Shown in pieces: positions 9,701 through 18,316 of a stretch of DNA of 21,170 nt (positions within the stretch are counted from its first letter, which is position 1; every line of letters starts with the position of its first letter). Location of the stretch: NCBI GenBank assembly GCA_003568945.1, contig BDIP01000334.1:1-21170 (forward strand), in the 5' to 3' direction. Below the pieces are notes generated by a model. It did not search any database. It saw nothing but the letters and a program-made list of their open reading frames with translations, and was not told the origin of the DNA. A program made the position numbers and the translations under genes. The DNA is from Kipferlia bialata. Taxonomy: Eukaryota; Fornicata.

Positions 9701-12700
9701 AATGCCTTAGGTATCGATACAGTGGTGTCAGTAACGCAGCTTGCTTTCAATCCAACGTCTCACTCACACAGGGTCTGTAACCTAGCGCTCTCTGTGTCTG
9801 TGTGCAAACCTCTCTACCTCAAGGGAAAGGGAATGTGTCCGATAAGAAAGGTCACGCTGGCGTCAGAGGATGCCAGGTAGGCTGTCTGAGAAAACTCAAC
9901 CCAGCGATCATACGTAATCAAAATTTTATTACATAGAATGAGAAGAGTGAAGATATTTGATTCAAATATCTTCACTCTTCTCATTCTAACACTCAGCTCT
10001 TGCATCATGAGTCTGCTTGACTGCATCATGCACACATACTGCACGGACTGCAAAACCAGTTCCCCTGCCGACACAACCAGAGCCCTAGAGCCCCTCGACG
10101 GTCAGACTAGTTCGGCCAGTGATAGCCAGGCATGAGTGGCGGTAGCAGAGTGTACTCAATAGCAAAGTGGAATATATAGTCAATGATGATTTATCATTGA
10201 TTGGCTGGATCTGTTATCCATCTTATATTCAGGGTGAGACACTGGCGCTAATCTTTCAATCGCCATGGGAAGTAATACGAGCGAGGTGATACATCCTGAA
10301 GAGAACAAGTCTCAACTGCAATGTTTAATGCAAGGCTATCTCCATATTTGTTAGCCTATGAATCTCCGTGAAGCTCTCACCTCAGATTTGACAGTCTCAA
10401 CGCCTCACAGTCCACGTCAATGCTGGCCGAGAGCATTTCTCGCACACTACAATCAGTACCATTCTGGCAGGCACACTTGAGCCTGTCAGAGGGTCTTCCT
10501 AGCGTTTCCAGTGTGCTCTATGCACTCTCGCCACTGGCGTCATCACCAAGTGCCCCGACAGGAAAGTGGACATCCTTTGACGAGCACCCCAGTGGCACAA
10601 CCACACCCATGAGGGCCCTACAGTCCCATAATGCTTGGGAGATGCCTGCTATGGCCGCGACTGGTGTCGGTGCAGTGAGTGGGGATTGTTGGAGAGAGCC
10701 CCATTCACCAGTGTGTGACGATACCCTCAGTCAGAGTGAGAGTACGTGTGTGAGCTCCGAGGGTTCAGTATTGTCAGTCCGTACCACAAGGCCTACGCTG
10801 CGACTCCCTATACTCCCTGGAGCTCCTGAAAGTCCACCAAGTAGCAGTACCGTCGCTGGTGCCCAACACATACCTGTGGCTACACGCAGCCCCCTGCAGC
10901 TACTGCTAGCCAACATAATCAATACCCCTCGGCAGCAGTGTTCAGTCTCTACGACCCCCAGTGATACTACAGTGTCCACATCTCAGCACATTACTGAGAC
11001 CCCTAATTCTCTGAGCACACACTCCCTAGCAACAGCAGTATCCACCCTCGATGGGTACCTACTGGATGACCTCCAGGCACTGCATTCGCAGTACATAGGT
11101 GGGAACAGGGTCAACATAGTACGGCAACACTCTTTGTTCTATCTCGTATTCAATTCTCATAATGAGACCTTAGGAACTCCCCTGGGCACCTTAGCCGACA
11201 TGCACATGAAACACTTCAGCAAGGTCCATCGCACTGTACCACTACGCGATAGCATCCCTCGCGGCTCCTCTGGTAACACCCTCTCCAAGACAGGGCACGC
11301 ACCTTCATGCCCCACACACCGTCATCAATTGAACATGCTGTATCGAGCGGGGGCCCACTGTGTTAGGTATCAATGTATCAGTATGCAACATGTTGAAGTG
11401 TATGCGCCCGTGTCCGTGTTGCCTCGTGTGCCTTTGAACATACTCTGCGCTGTCTTCTCATATCCAGGCACATATCAAGAGAGAACGGGCGACACAATGT
11501 CTTTTCAGTGTTTTTCGACATAGCAGCCTTTAGGGTATGTGACATCTAGTGGCCAAGCTTACTCATACAAGTGGAACCGTAGTTCTGTAATGAGTAGCTA
11601 TAGTGTGGCGTCTCCTACCCCAGAAGCACTTCGTACACACCGTGATCCTGCTCGCCCTAGAGGTTGTCACTGCATTCTATGCAGCATTGTACAGGTACGT
11701 GACCCATATTCTGGCTGTGAGTAGTACTCACTGAGTACATATGGATATCACACGTGGCATTGACCCAAGCATACTGTCGGGAGACGAGGCACGGTTCCAC
11801 ATCGAACTCTCTCTGCTGGCCCACGTGACTCTCATCAGAGTGGGGCTGTGCTATGCTATGGACAGACTGGGAAAAAGCGTGTTCGAGAGAGTTGTGGCGA
11901 GGTACGAGAGAGAGCCGTGAATACACATATATCTAGAATTGTTTGTACATTCACTTAGTGTCAGCTCTGGCCGTATACTGCACTGCCACCACCCTACAGT
12001 GTCTGACATCAGGAGCCTAGTACACGGTAGCCGTGAAAAGTGGACAGAGATCAAGCGACAGGTAAATGTCCTGATGTCACTGCACTTCTTCCTGTTATTA
12101 GTCACGCTCATACTTTGGTACTGTCACTGATTGCTATAACCATCAGGCTCTGCGGCCCTACATGATCTGTCGAGACGTCTACATTTGCTGTGGGTACATA
12201 GTCACCGTGTTGGCCCTCACTTCACTGGTGACAGGTGCCAAAATGGTCAAGGCTGCAGGTGGGAGTACTACTAACAGTCCGTGCTAAGGGAACTACTGGA
12301 GCTAAATCTAACTCATCAGTGCTGGAGGCAGACGCTGCCCAAGTCGCTGATGATCTGCCATCAATATGGGTATGTATAATACTTTCCAACTTAGTAATAC
12401 TAAGTATTGCATATGTTTAAGAGACAACTTCTCTTACGCTGCGAGTGTCTGTGTTGACACCTGTACCTGCATTACAAGAGAATCTACAGTGTAGAGAGGA
12501 ACCGCTTGCGATTGTTCCATGCCTGCTCCACACTGAGAACTAACCTGCAGAGAGTCGTCCTGATCACCGTTCTAGACCCTCTGGTTGTACTCTTGTCAGT
12601 GCCGCTGCACCTAACCACAATCACTCTCTTTGTGCAACACTGGGTGTTCAAGGCTATTGCAGGTAAGTACCTACAACTGAAGACACCTGTAACGAAGACA

Positions 12701-15271
12701 ACTGCTGAATCTCCAAATGAGCCATTCAAGATCCTTCCTTGTTTCACCGCAGTGTACTGTGGGACGCTAGTGCCCCTTGGGAACTATTTAGCTATCGCAG
12801 CCCCACTGTGTTCCATGTTTGCTGTACTACAGGCGGTCATGAAGGCATATATCATTGTGTACACTGACAGCACTGCTAATGTTTGCGAGTTCTTCTGACA
12901 CCAGGTAGTATCTAAACACGTAGGTGTCACATATGTAGTGGACAGTGTTGCCACAAAGGTCTTGGTCTCCCGCGTTGCATCTGGCCGTTTTATGAACCCC
13001 CTGGCAGCCACCATGGCTAGGTACACAGTGTGAACTAAACGCAGTAGTTACAGTAGCCATTCCCAAGTGTATATCAGACCTCTCGTTCCAGTATCATCTC
13101 TGTCCAGATCTATGCACGTACGGCACTGGTCTCATATATTCGCTTTCTGGATACTATATTCTGTATATGGCATATTCACTATGTGTATCATTCAACCGAT
13201 TCATGCCAGAACGTCAGACTTCTTCGCGCCTATGGACAAGCGGACGGCTATCAGTCTGATGAGGTAAGATCAATGTGATATTGATCAATATCTCACGACT
13301 CATAGTCTTGATTGCGGGATCCCACTGTAGGAAGATGGAGACCCATCAGGCCACCATACCAGTCAAGAGCACTGTTCTCCTGTCAATGTTCTACGAGCAG
13401 ATCAATCAGCTGGCAAGGGGGTCTTCCACCCAAATAAGATCCAGACACCAGCCTCTGAGGGACCCCGGTGCTATAAGGTGGGAAATCACTCCACACTTTT
13501 ACTCGATTCGTCTGCCTTCTACTCGATGCGTCTGACTGCAGGCTCGTAGGCGAGGTCCTCGACGATGTGTACAGGAGGAGTGTTGGTGCCACAACTGAGA
13601 ACACAGATCACGCAGTCCCCGCCGAGCCAAGTCCCAACACCCACCCAGACACACTGGTAGACCTCGAAGCTGGAGGGGACGAAAGCGAGAGTCAAAGAGA
13701 CCTGGAGGCTGGGGAGCTACAGCTAGCAGAGAGTGTATCACCAATACCTTTGGGGTCTGAGGCCCACTCGCGCATTCTCCATGCCACTGAGAGCGAACAT
13801 GCCCTGATGCAAGAGACCAACATCATGTACTACCCGCTATTGGTGTACACAAAGCTAGACATAGCCGGTTTCACGAGGTATGTGAATGAGTGTGTGGTAC
13901 ATGTGTTTATGCCATGACCCCAGCTACTGCACTGAGCATGGGTCCTCTCCCTCTCTCTCTCTCTTTTTCTCTCTGTATGTCTCTCTCTCTCTCTGAATTC
14001 AGTTATTGCACTGAGCATGGGGGCCAGGTGGTGCAGATATTGAGTGTCATGTTCACAGCCTTTGACCGAGTCATCGGACAGTACGAGGGGGTGGGCGTGG
14101 TGAAGGTAAGACTACGTTTACGTGAGTATGGACCATAGGAACCATAGGTATATAGAGTTGTTGTTGTATGTATGTATGTTATTCACATTTGATCTCAAAA
14201 CACCAGGTGAAGACTGTGGGAGACGCCTATGAGATCAAGAGACCATTCACGCCGGAGGAGTTACGCACATGCTCTGTAGACGACATCACTAGAGTAGTGG
14301 CTCTCACCTTGAAGGTGATGCAGTAGACTATGGACACACCCTCTGATGTGTAAGACACTGTCTCGTTCACTCAACCACAGGCCAGCCTAGAGCTATCCCA
14401 GTGTGCTCAGCGGGTCTTCCGAGCCCTTGGTGTGCCCATGGACATCAGGTCTAATGTATATAGTATACCAATATGTTCAGTATATGAACAGTACTGTTAG
14501 TATAGTAGAGTATACATCTCTTATATGCATGCATAGACATGGCCCTCTCACTGCAGGTGTGGGGTGGCCATGGGACCAGGGTTCTCCACCCTGCTGGGCA
14601 GGTATGGGTCTGTGTGTGTTAGAGTAAGAGTAAGAGCGTGTCTACCATATCACCTTCAGTCAACCTCAGGTCCAGGGTAGCCCACGAAGTATTTGGCCTT
14701 GCTTCTACCCACGCTCGCCTCATGGAGTCTCTAGCCCCTTTGAATGGTGTAGCAGTTTGCCACAACATATATAACCTACTTCACGAGTCCAGAGGTCTGC
14801 AGTTCCGCTTTGGGGCTGGTGTATGTGGTACTGATGAGGGTGGTGTTGAAAGCAAGTACGACTGCCACCTAGAGAGCGAGGGGGAGAGAGAGAGATCCGT
14901 GGAGGAGAGAGAAGCACTCTACCGAGCGGCCTTTGCCACATACGCATCGTATGTATCTGTACCGTGTGTGACAATGAATCCTTCTGGACTCCAGGGTGTG
15001 CCTCCCTCAGGAGGCCCTGTACCCGACCCCTCTCAAGTGTACGCGTCACCAAGGCACCGCAGAGCTGCCATTGCTACAACAACAGAGGAACACATACACA
15101 TTAGGTTAGGGCAACTTGTCATCCTACGGCCTCTCTGACGCCCCACATATACAGATATACGCATACAGATACTCACATGCACATTTACACATACTCAATG
15201 TCTCACTCAGGGAGGGCTATGCAGACAACAGGGGTATCCAGGGTGTTACGCTGCTCGGTATGGACAAGTGA
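6779..15271 (+). CDS. Multi-pass class III nucleotide cyclase, probably adenylate cyclase
   Basis: Exons with agreeing phases: 7234-7379, 7469-7739, 7795 to about 7930, about 7983-8047, 8101-8286, 8369-8418, 8472-8678, 8796-9042, 9098-9349, 9419-9522, 9576-9710, 9772-9876, 9997-10129, 10233-10285, 10386-11366, 11468-11534, 11624-11694, 11770-11901, 11959-12061, 12147-12258, 12320-12369, 12479-12856, 12905-13020, 13108-13263, 13331-13477, 13542-13877, 14003-14105, 14207-14314, 14381-14448, 14557-14601, 14670-15104, 15211-15271 (TGA). About 1,850 codons are visible. The order is membrane block, cyclase domain C1, Ser/Thr-rich linker, membrane block, cyclase domain C2, as in animal transmembrane adenylate cyclases. 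The ATG at 6779 and everything before 7234 are tentative, as are 7930-7983, 12062-12146 and 12370-12478. Introns are short (about 45-150 nt) and mostly lack microsatellites. Codon use is more even than in the kinase. It would make a cyclic nucleotide from NTP at a membrane. Class III assignment is firm; ATP preference is inferred. Confidence 0.85.
7234..8678 (+). other. Cyclase N-terminal membrane block
   Basis: Hydrophobic segments seen in the spliced frame include VFTILLMRLIGVARLYW, MMLVDLILIGLDGYMFM, MSLTLVLVNWYIAL, a stretch ending PNLLLMLW, and CVAASVCIGLYAVVSIMWL. With the unresolved segment near 7983-8047 this makes five or six helices, as expected for the first six-helix bundle of a transmembrane adenylate cyclase. 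The exact number depends on two unresolved junctions. Confidence 0.65.
8796..9876 (+). other. Cyclase domain C1 (Asn/Arg half, weak metal site)
   Basis: Exons 8796-9042, 9098-9349, 9419-9522, 9576-9710 and 9772-9876 encode a class III catalytic fold. AVVAFVGVTTAV sits where FADIxGFT belongs, so the first metal Asp is absent. VEKVKGADGFLIVRSGES replaces the usual KTIGDAY region. GVACGSVTGGVLGSK, MYDVFGDTVNTAARL and VMVTEAVAEAIL are close to consensus. The transition-state Asn and Arg (VNTAAR) are present. The purine-recognition Lys (KVK) and Asp (YDVFG) are those of adenylate, not guanylate, cyclases. Confidence 0.75.
9935..9987. repeat. 53-nt perfect inverted repeat inside a cyclase intron
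   Basis: Arms 9935-9960 and 9962-9987 are exact reverse complements of 26 nt around a single T at 9961. The element lies in the intron 9877-9996, and its right arm ends inside the TTCTAAC branch motif just before the acceptor at 9996. As RNA it would form a hairpin of about 24 base pairs. Confidence 0.95.
10180..10201. repeat. Short hairpin in a GC-AG intron
   Basis: TCAATGAT and ATCATTGA form an 8-bp inverted repeat with a GATTT loop. It lies in the intron 10130-10232, whose 5' end reads GCATGA and not GT. Confidence 0.7.
10386..11366 (+). other. Cyclase linker exon, Ser/Thr/Pro-rich
   Basis: This is the longest exon of the window (981 nt, 326 whole codons). It joins the end of C1 to the second membrane block. 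It is rich in Ser, Thr and Pro with no hydrophobic helix or recognised motif, so it probably forms a disordered cytoplasmic loop. It opens after CTCTCACCTCAG and closes at GTTAG/GTATCA. An open reading frame runs on past the donor to 11523, but phase continuity with 11468-11534 favours splicing. Confidence 0.75.
11624..13263 (+). other. Cyclase second membrane block
   Basis: Hydrophobic segments are VILLALEVVTAFYAALY (11624-11694), LLAHVTLIRVGLCYAM, YICCGYIVTVLALTSLV, VVLITVLDPLVVLLSVPL, LAIAAPLCSMFAVLQAV and FAFWILYSVYGIFTMCII (13108-13263). That gives about six helices before C2. Two predicted introns (12062-12146 and 12370-12478) also encode hydrophobic stretches when read through, so the number could rise to eight. 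Confidence 0.65.
13277..13292. repeat. 16-nt perfect palindrome in a cyclase intron
   Basis: GATATTGATCAATATC reads the same on both strands and lies just after the donor of the intron 13264-13330. Confidence 0.85.
13542..15104 (+). other. Cyclase domain C2 (metal-binding half)
   Basis: Exons 13542-13877 to 14670-15104 encode the second catalytic domain. KLDIAGFT carries the first metal Asp. GGQVVQILSVMFTAFDRVI, then KVKTVGDAYEI with the second metal Asp, CGVAMGPGF, and HEVFGLASTHARLMESLAP follow. The latter aligns with GDTVNTAARLMESL but lacks the transition-state Asn while keeping Arg. C2 thus supplies the metal site and C1 the Asn/Arg and purine site, so one composite active site is expected. 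Confidence 0.8.
13924..13942 (+). repeat. Exon echo in the cyclase gene
   Basis: ATGACCCCAG is followed by 19 nt that repeat the start of exon 14003-14105 (codons YCTEHG) with one silent change, then CT-rich sequence to the real acceptor. This is the only echo I found in the cyclase, and it is also its only CT-microsatellite intron. Confidence 0.85.
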
Positions 15272-16046
15272 GACGGGACACAATGTGTCCGGTACATCTC
15301 ATTGTCGATCTGTTAGCCTGTTTACATGTGACGTCCCATCCATGGATTCGGGTTGATATATAGTGAAAGTGCGTAAGTGACGAAAGAAACTTCCTATCTT
15401 TTTAGCATGGGAGTATAACTATGCAATAGACCAACTTGGGAGTGTCGTCTGCGGATGGAAGGCTGTTGGGAGCCTGTATCGTATTGACGTTAGAGAGTCT
15501 TGGGGCTGATGCCTATTATATGCACACTCCGTACATATGCCACAGATCTACACTTTTATATACGTGACTGCTTTCTGAGGGGTAAGCACGTCAAAGTACC
15601 TACGTAACCTGACACTTCTATTGGCTATCTATCCAATACTCTCCTTCCTACAACTAGCAAGCGTACGAATATGAGGTATCTCAACCGCTGACAGCGGTCC
15701 GCTGTTCCGTGACTGAAGAGACATAGAGATAACACACACACACTCTTCTCTCTCTACTGCAGGACAGACCTGGTGAAGGGCACACAACCTTACCTGGCAC
15801 TGAATGAAAAGAGATTGAGTCTTTGCAACTCTTGTGAGTCACAAGTTGTGACTGGTATCAAAGTATCGAAGCTGGAACGAGAAGCGGAAGATTTCTGACC
15901 CGACTTCCGGTTCTCCTTTCGGATTTTCTGACATACAACTCCAGAATGACTTTTGAATAGTCACTATTCTGTATTCAATGCACGAACACGGGGAATTTCA
16001 AGTAATGAATGTCATCTATTCGGCAGTATGTGACGTTACCGTTTCT
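15272..16046. other. Convergent intergenic region with small palindromes
   Basis: No gene is supported in these 775 nt between the ends of the cyclase and the minus-strand gene 3. Three short near-perfect palindromes are visible: GGACACAATGTGTCC (about 15276-15290), GTCACAAGTTGTGAC (15838-15852) and GAATAGTCACTATTC (about 15954-15968). They may sit in the two 3' UTRs. I cannot identify terminators. Confidence 0.5.
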
Positions 16047-18123
16047 CTAGGCACCCTCATCACTGGCACGACGGTCGAAGCATGATCCCTGACGTCTAGC
16101 CCTCGAAGGGATGGGCGTTGTCGTCACCATCCTCATACCGGTGACCGTCCCAGCTGGACGTGGCTGCTTGCCCTTCTGCTTGGTCTTCTGCTTGAATGAT
16201 GGAGAGGTGAGAAGTCCCCACCAACCACTGGGAAGGACACCCCCGTGATCAGTCTGTGGCAGTGCCACTGGCGCCACTTCCTTCTTCTGCCTGGATGACT
16301 GGTGGTGAAGATGTGCCAGAAGTGGATAATAGGGCTTCAAATATGCAGTAAAATCATTATACGGTATAGAACAATTGAACTTCTATCCACCGGATACCGA
16401 ATAGTGGAGAAGCACCAGTGACGTTAGTTGAGGAATTCCAGCCGCCGATACATAACTATATATACTTCAGAAGAGGAACACCCGTCACGGATTCCCGAAA
16501 TGGGATTCCCGAAATGGGATTCCGCAAGGAGGGGATATTCCAAATTGGGGGAGAAGTGGTACAGTAATGATACCTGAGGTCTGTTCCCCTTTCTCTTGGC
16601 GAGGGGTTCGAGGTCTGGTGCTGGTCCCCCCATCTTCCTCTGGTACACCCTGCTTGAGCTACCTTGGAAGGAGTGCTGCATCACCTCACGAGGAGTCTCA
16701 AGCCTTGAGAGGGGCTCGTTGGCAGTATCAGAAGCTGAGGACTCATCGCTGCCATCCTCGGACGCACTGGAAGACTCGAGAGGCGATGCGAGGGAGGAGA
16801 CGGTGCGCCTCTTCTTGTCCTCCTGATGCGCCACCTCACGAGCCAGATCATATCTACGCTTGTTGCCCACAGACAGGATTCTGTCGACACTGGCGTGAGG
16901 GTCCAAACAGATGTAGTGGGGCAAGACCAGTGACAGCAAGAAGTGGGGAAACACCAGTAACATACCAGTAGTGTAGGTGGGAGCGGCTGCGATCCCTCTT
17001 GTGGTGCCTCGCTTGGGGTTGCATCTTCTCTCTTGCTGTTATGGACATATGGATAGACAGTGGTGGAATTTATATATACGAACTGATAGGTATATACCCA
17101 ACACAAACGGTACCTACAGCTGTCATACGCAATAGCGACAGCGGCCAAGTCAGTAGACAGGAACTCGATTGTGGTGTCGAGGACTATAGTCCCGTATCTC
17201 CTGTCAAACCATGGCCCATCTGTATCTTTGGACCTGGGGAAAGAGACAAGTGGCACTGATACCAATGTCCTAATTGGGAGAAGGAGTATTCCACTTGTGA
17301 GAAGGAAAAGTATTCTACTTGTGAGAAGGATAAGTATTCCACTTGTGAGAAGGAAAAGTATTCTACTTGGGAGAAGGAAAAGTATTCCACTTCGGAGAAG
17401 GAAAAGTATTCTACTTGGGGACAAGAATCTCCTAATTGGGAGCATAAGAAGATCCCAATTAGGAGAAATCCTATATCCCAATGAGTAAGACCGTAAAACT
17501 TACCTAGGGAGCTTGTGGATCAGATCACCCTCACTTACGTGACGACGGGCTTCTCTGCGGATGATACGCAGGAACGGGACAAAGCCTGTTTGTGTCAATG
17601 GCGGAGAGGCGCAGAGGGTGAGACAATGTACTAATATATATATATACATAGAGAGAGAGAAAGAGAGAGAAATTGTTTGGAACCAGGCATACCGTACTGG
17701 GGGTGGCCACGCTCAATGGGGTCTCCCCCCACCAGATCCAGGAAGCGGACAGGGAGGGGACTCGGAAACAGCGGTAGTAGGATCTGAGGGATAGCCGTGC
17801 CAGCGGGCAGCTAAGGGTAACTAAGGGCTGTCAAAGAGAGGTAAGGTGTGAAGAGAAGAACTGTCAATTCATACCTCTACCATCGCACCGTCATCCCTGT
17901 TGTTCACGGTGTCCCTGATAGTAAGAGAGAAGTAAAGGACCTCTATCCAATACTGGATGACAAGAAGGTAGTATAATGGCACGTACAAGAAGGAAAATGC
18001 CTGACGCAGCTGCAAAACCTCAGCGGGAGGCAAACCGAGCCGGGGGTCTGACTGGAACGACCAATTCCTGAGGACTTTGATCTCCGCCTTCGAAAGGTTA
18101 TGTAAATCGGATAGGCTGGGCAT
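16047..18123 (-). CDS. Unrecognised 391-residue protein, helical N-terminus and basic tail
   Basis: Exons from 5' to 3': 18123-17875, 17783-17693, 17585-17504, 17233-17114, 17031-16966, 16889-16574, 16298-16047 (stop TAG). All seven phases agree and sum to 392 codons. The ATG at 18123 begins MPSLSDLHNLSKAEIK. Residues 40-90 are helical and hydrophobic (FLYVPLYYLLVIQYWIEVLYF, with ILLPLFPSPLPVRFLDLV shortly after). Then come FVPFLRIIRREARRH and IVLDTTIEFLS. The second half is Lys/Arg/Ser/Glu-rich (KRDRSRS, EDKKRR, KQKTKQKGKQ), as in nuclear or nucleolar proteins. The spacing of FLxxxxPxYxLL, WIE and LP followed by VRFLDLV faintly recalls the UTP10/HEATR1 N-terminal region, but 391 residues is far shorter than that family. 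I give no function. The acceptor at 17032 (AACAGCAAG) was chosen by frame. Confidence 0.75.
16491..16518. repeat. Two-copy 14-nt tandem repeat in an intron of gene 3
   Basis: ATTCCCGAAATGGG occurs twice head to tail, and a third copy breaks off after ATTCCG. It lies in the intron 16299-16573. Confidence 0.9.
17285..17420. repeat. 24-nt minisatellite in an intron of gene 3
   Basis: Six units of 24 nt start at 17285, 17309, 17333, 17357, 17381 and 17405 (core AGTATTCCACTTGTGAGAAG). Odd units read TATTCC and even units TATTCT, so there is a 48-nt higher-order period. On the minus (coding) strand several units contain CTCACAAG, which resembles this genome's 3' splice signal. The array lies in the intron 17234-17503. 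It is open in frame with exon 17233-17114, where it would encode a hydrophobic eight-residue repeat. Confidence 0.9.
17428..17466. repeat. Perfect 14-bp hairpin beside the minisatellite
   Basis: TCTCCTAATTGGGA (17428-17441) and its exact reverse complement (17453-17466) flank an 11-nt loop. The motif CCTAATTGGGAG of the left arm occurs again as a direct copy at 17269-17280, so it brackets the 24-nt array. Confidence 0.9.
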
Positions 18124-18316
18124 GATGGTCGGTGTTGGGTTGAGAAGAGCGAGAATAAAGCAGGAAGAATTGGTTGCGTTTGGCACTTCCGACTTTCCGA
18201 CTCGGATATTCGGAGATCGTGTCAGATCTTCACCGTTCTGTGCTGAGACATTGAGCCTCACCCTGTCTGCACTCTCTCGCTGGGTCCACTCTAAATACAT
18301 ACTACATATGTATATA
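18124..18316. other. Short intergenic spacer between VOC gene and gene 3
   Basis: The 193 nt between the VOC stop and the gene 3 start must hold the promoter of gene 3 and the 3' UTR of the VOC gene. The minus-strand reading frame stays open upstream of the chosen ATG, but it has no splice support, so I treat it as non-coding. Confidence 0.5.

Noticed and set aside
10420-11523. A 367-codon open frame as a separate gene
   Set aside because: It continues in phase with exon 10233-10285 upstream and, after the donor at 11367, with exon 11468-11534, so it is the linker exon of the cyclase.
67-15271. Bacterial or viral origin of the window
   Set aside because: Spliceosomal introns in every protein g​ene, a class II tRNA-Ser with internal promoter boxes and eukaryotic gene families rule it out. 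No capsid, integrase, reverse transcriptase or LTR was seen.
17281-17481. The hydrophobic octapeptide repeat as a sure part of gene 3
   Set aside because: Phase and the GTAAGT donor at 17503 with the CCCCAG acceptor at 17234 favour its removal as intron. It is kept only as a finding.
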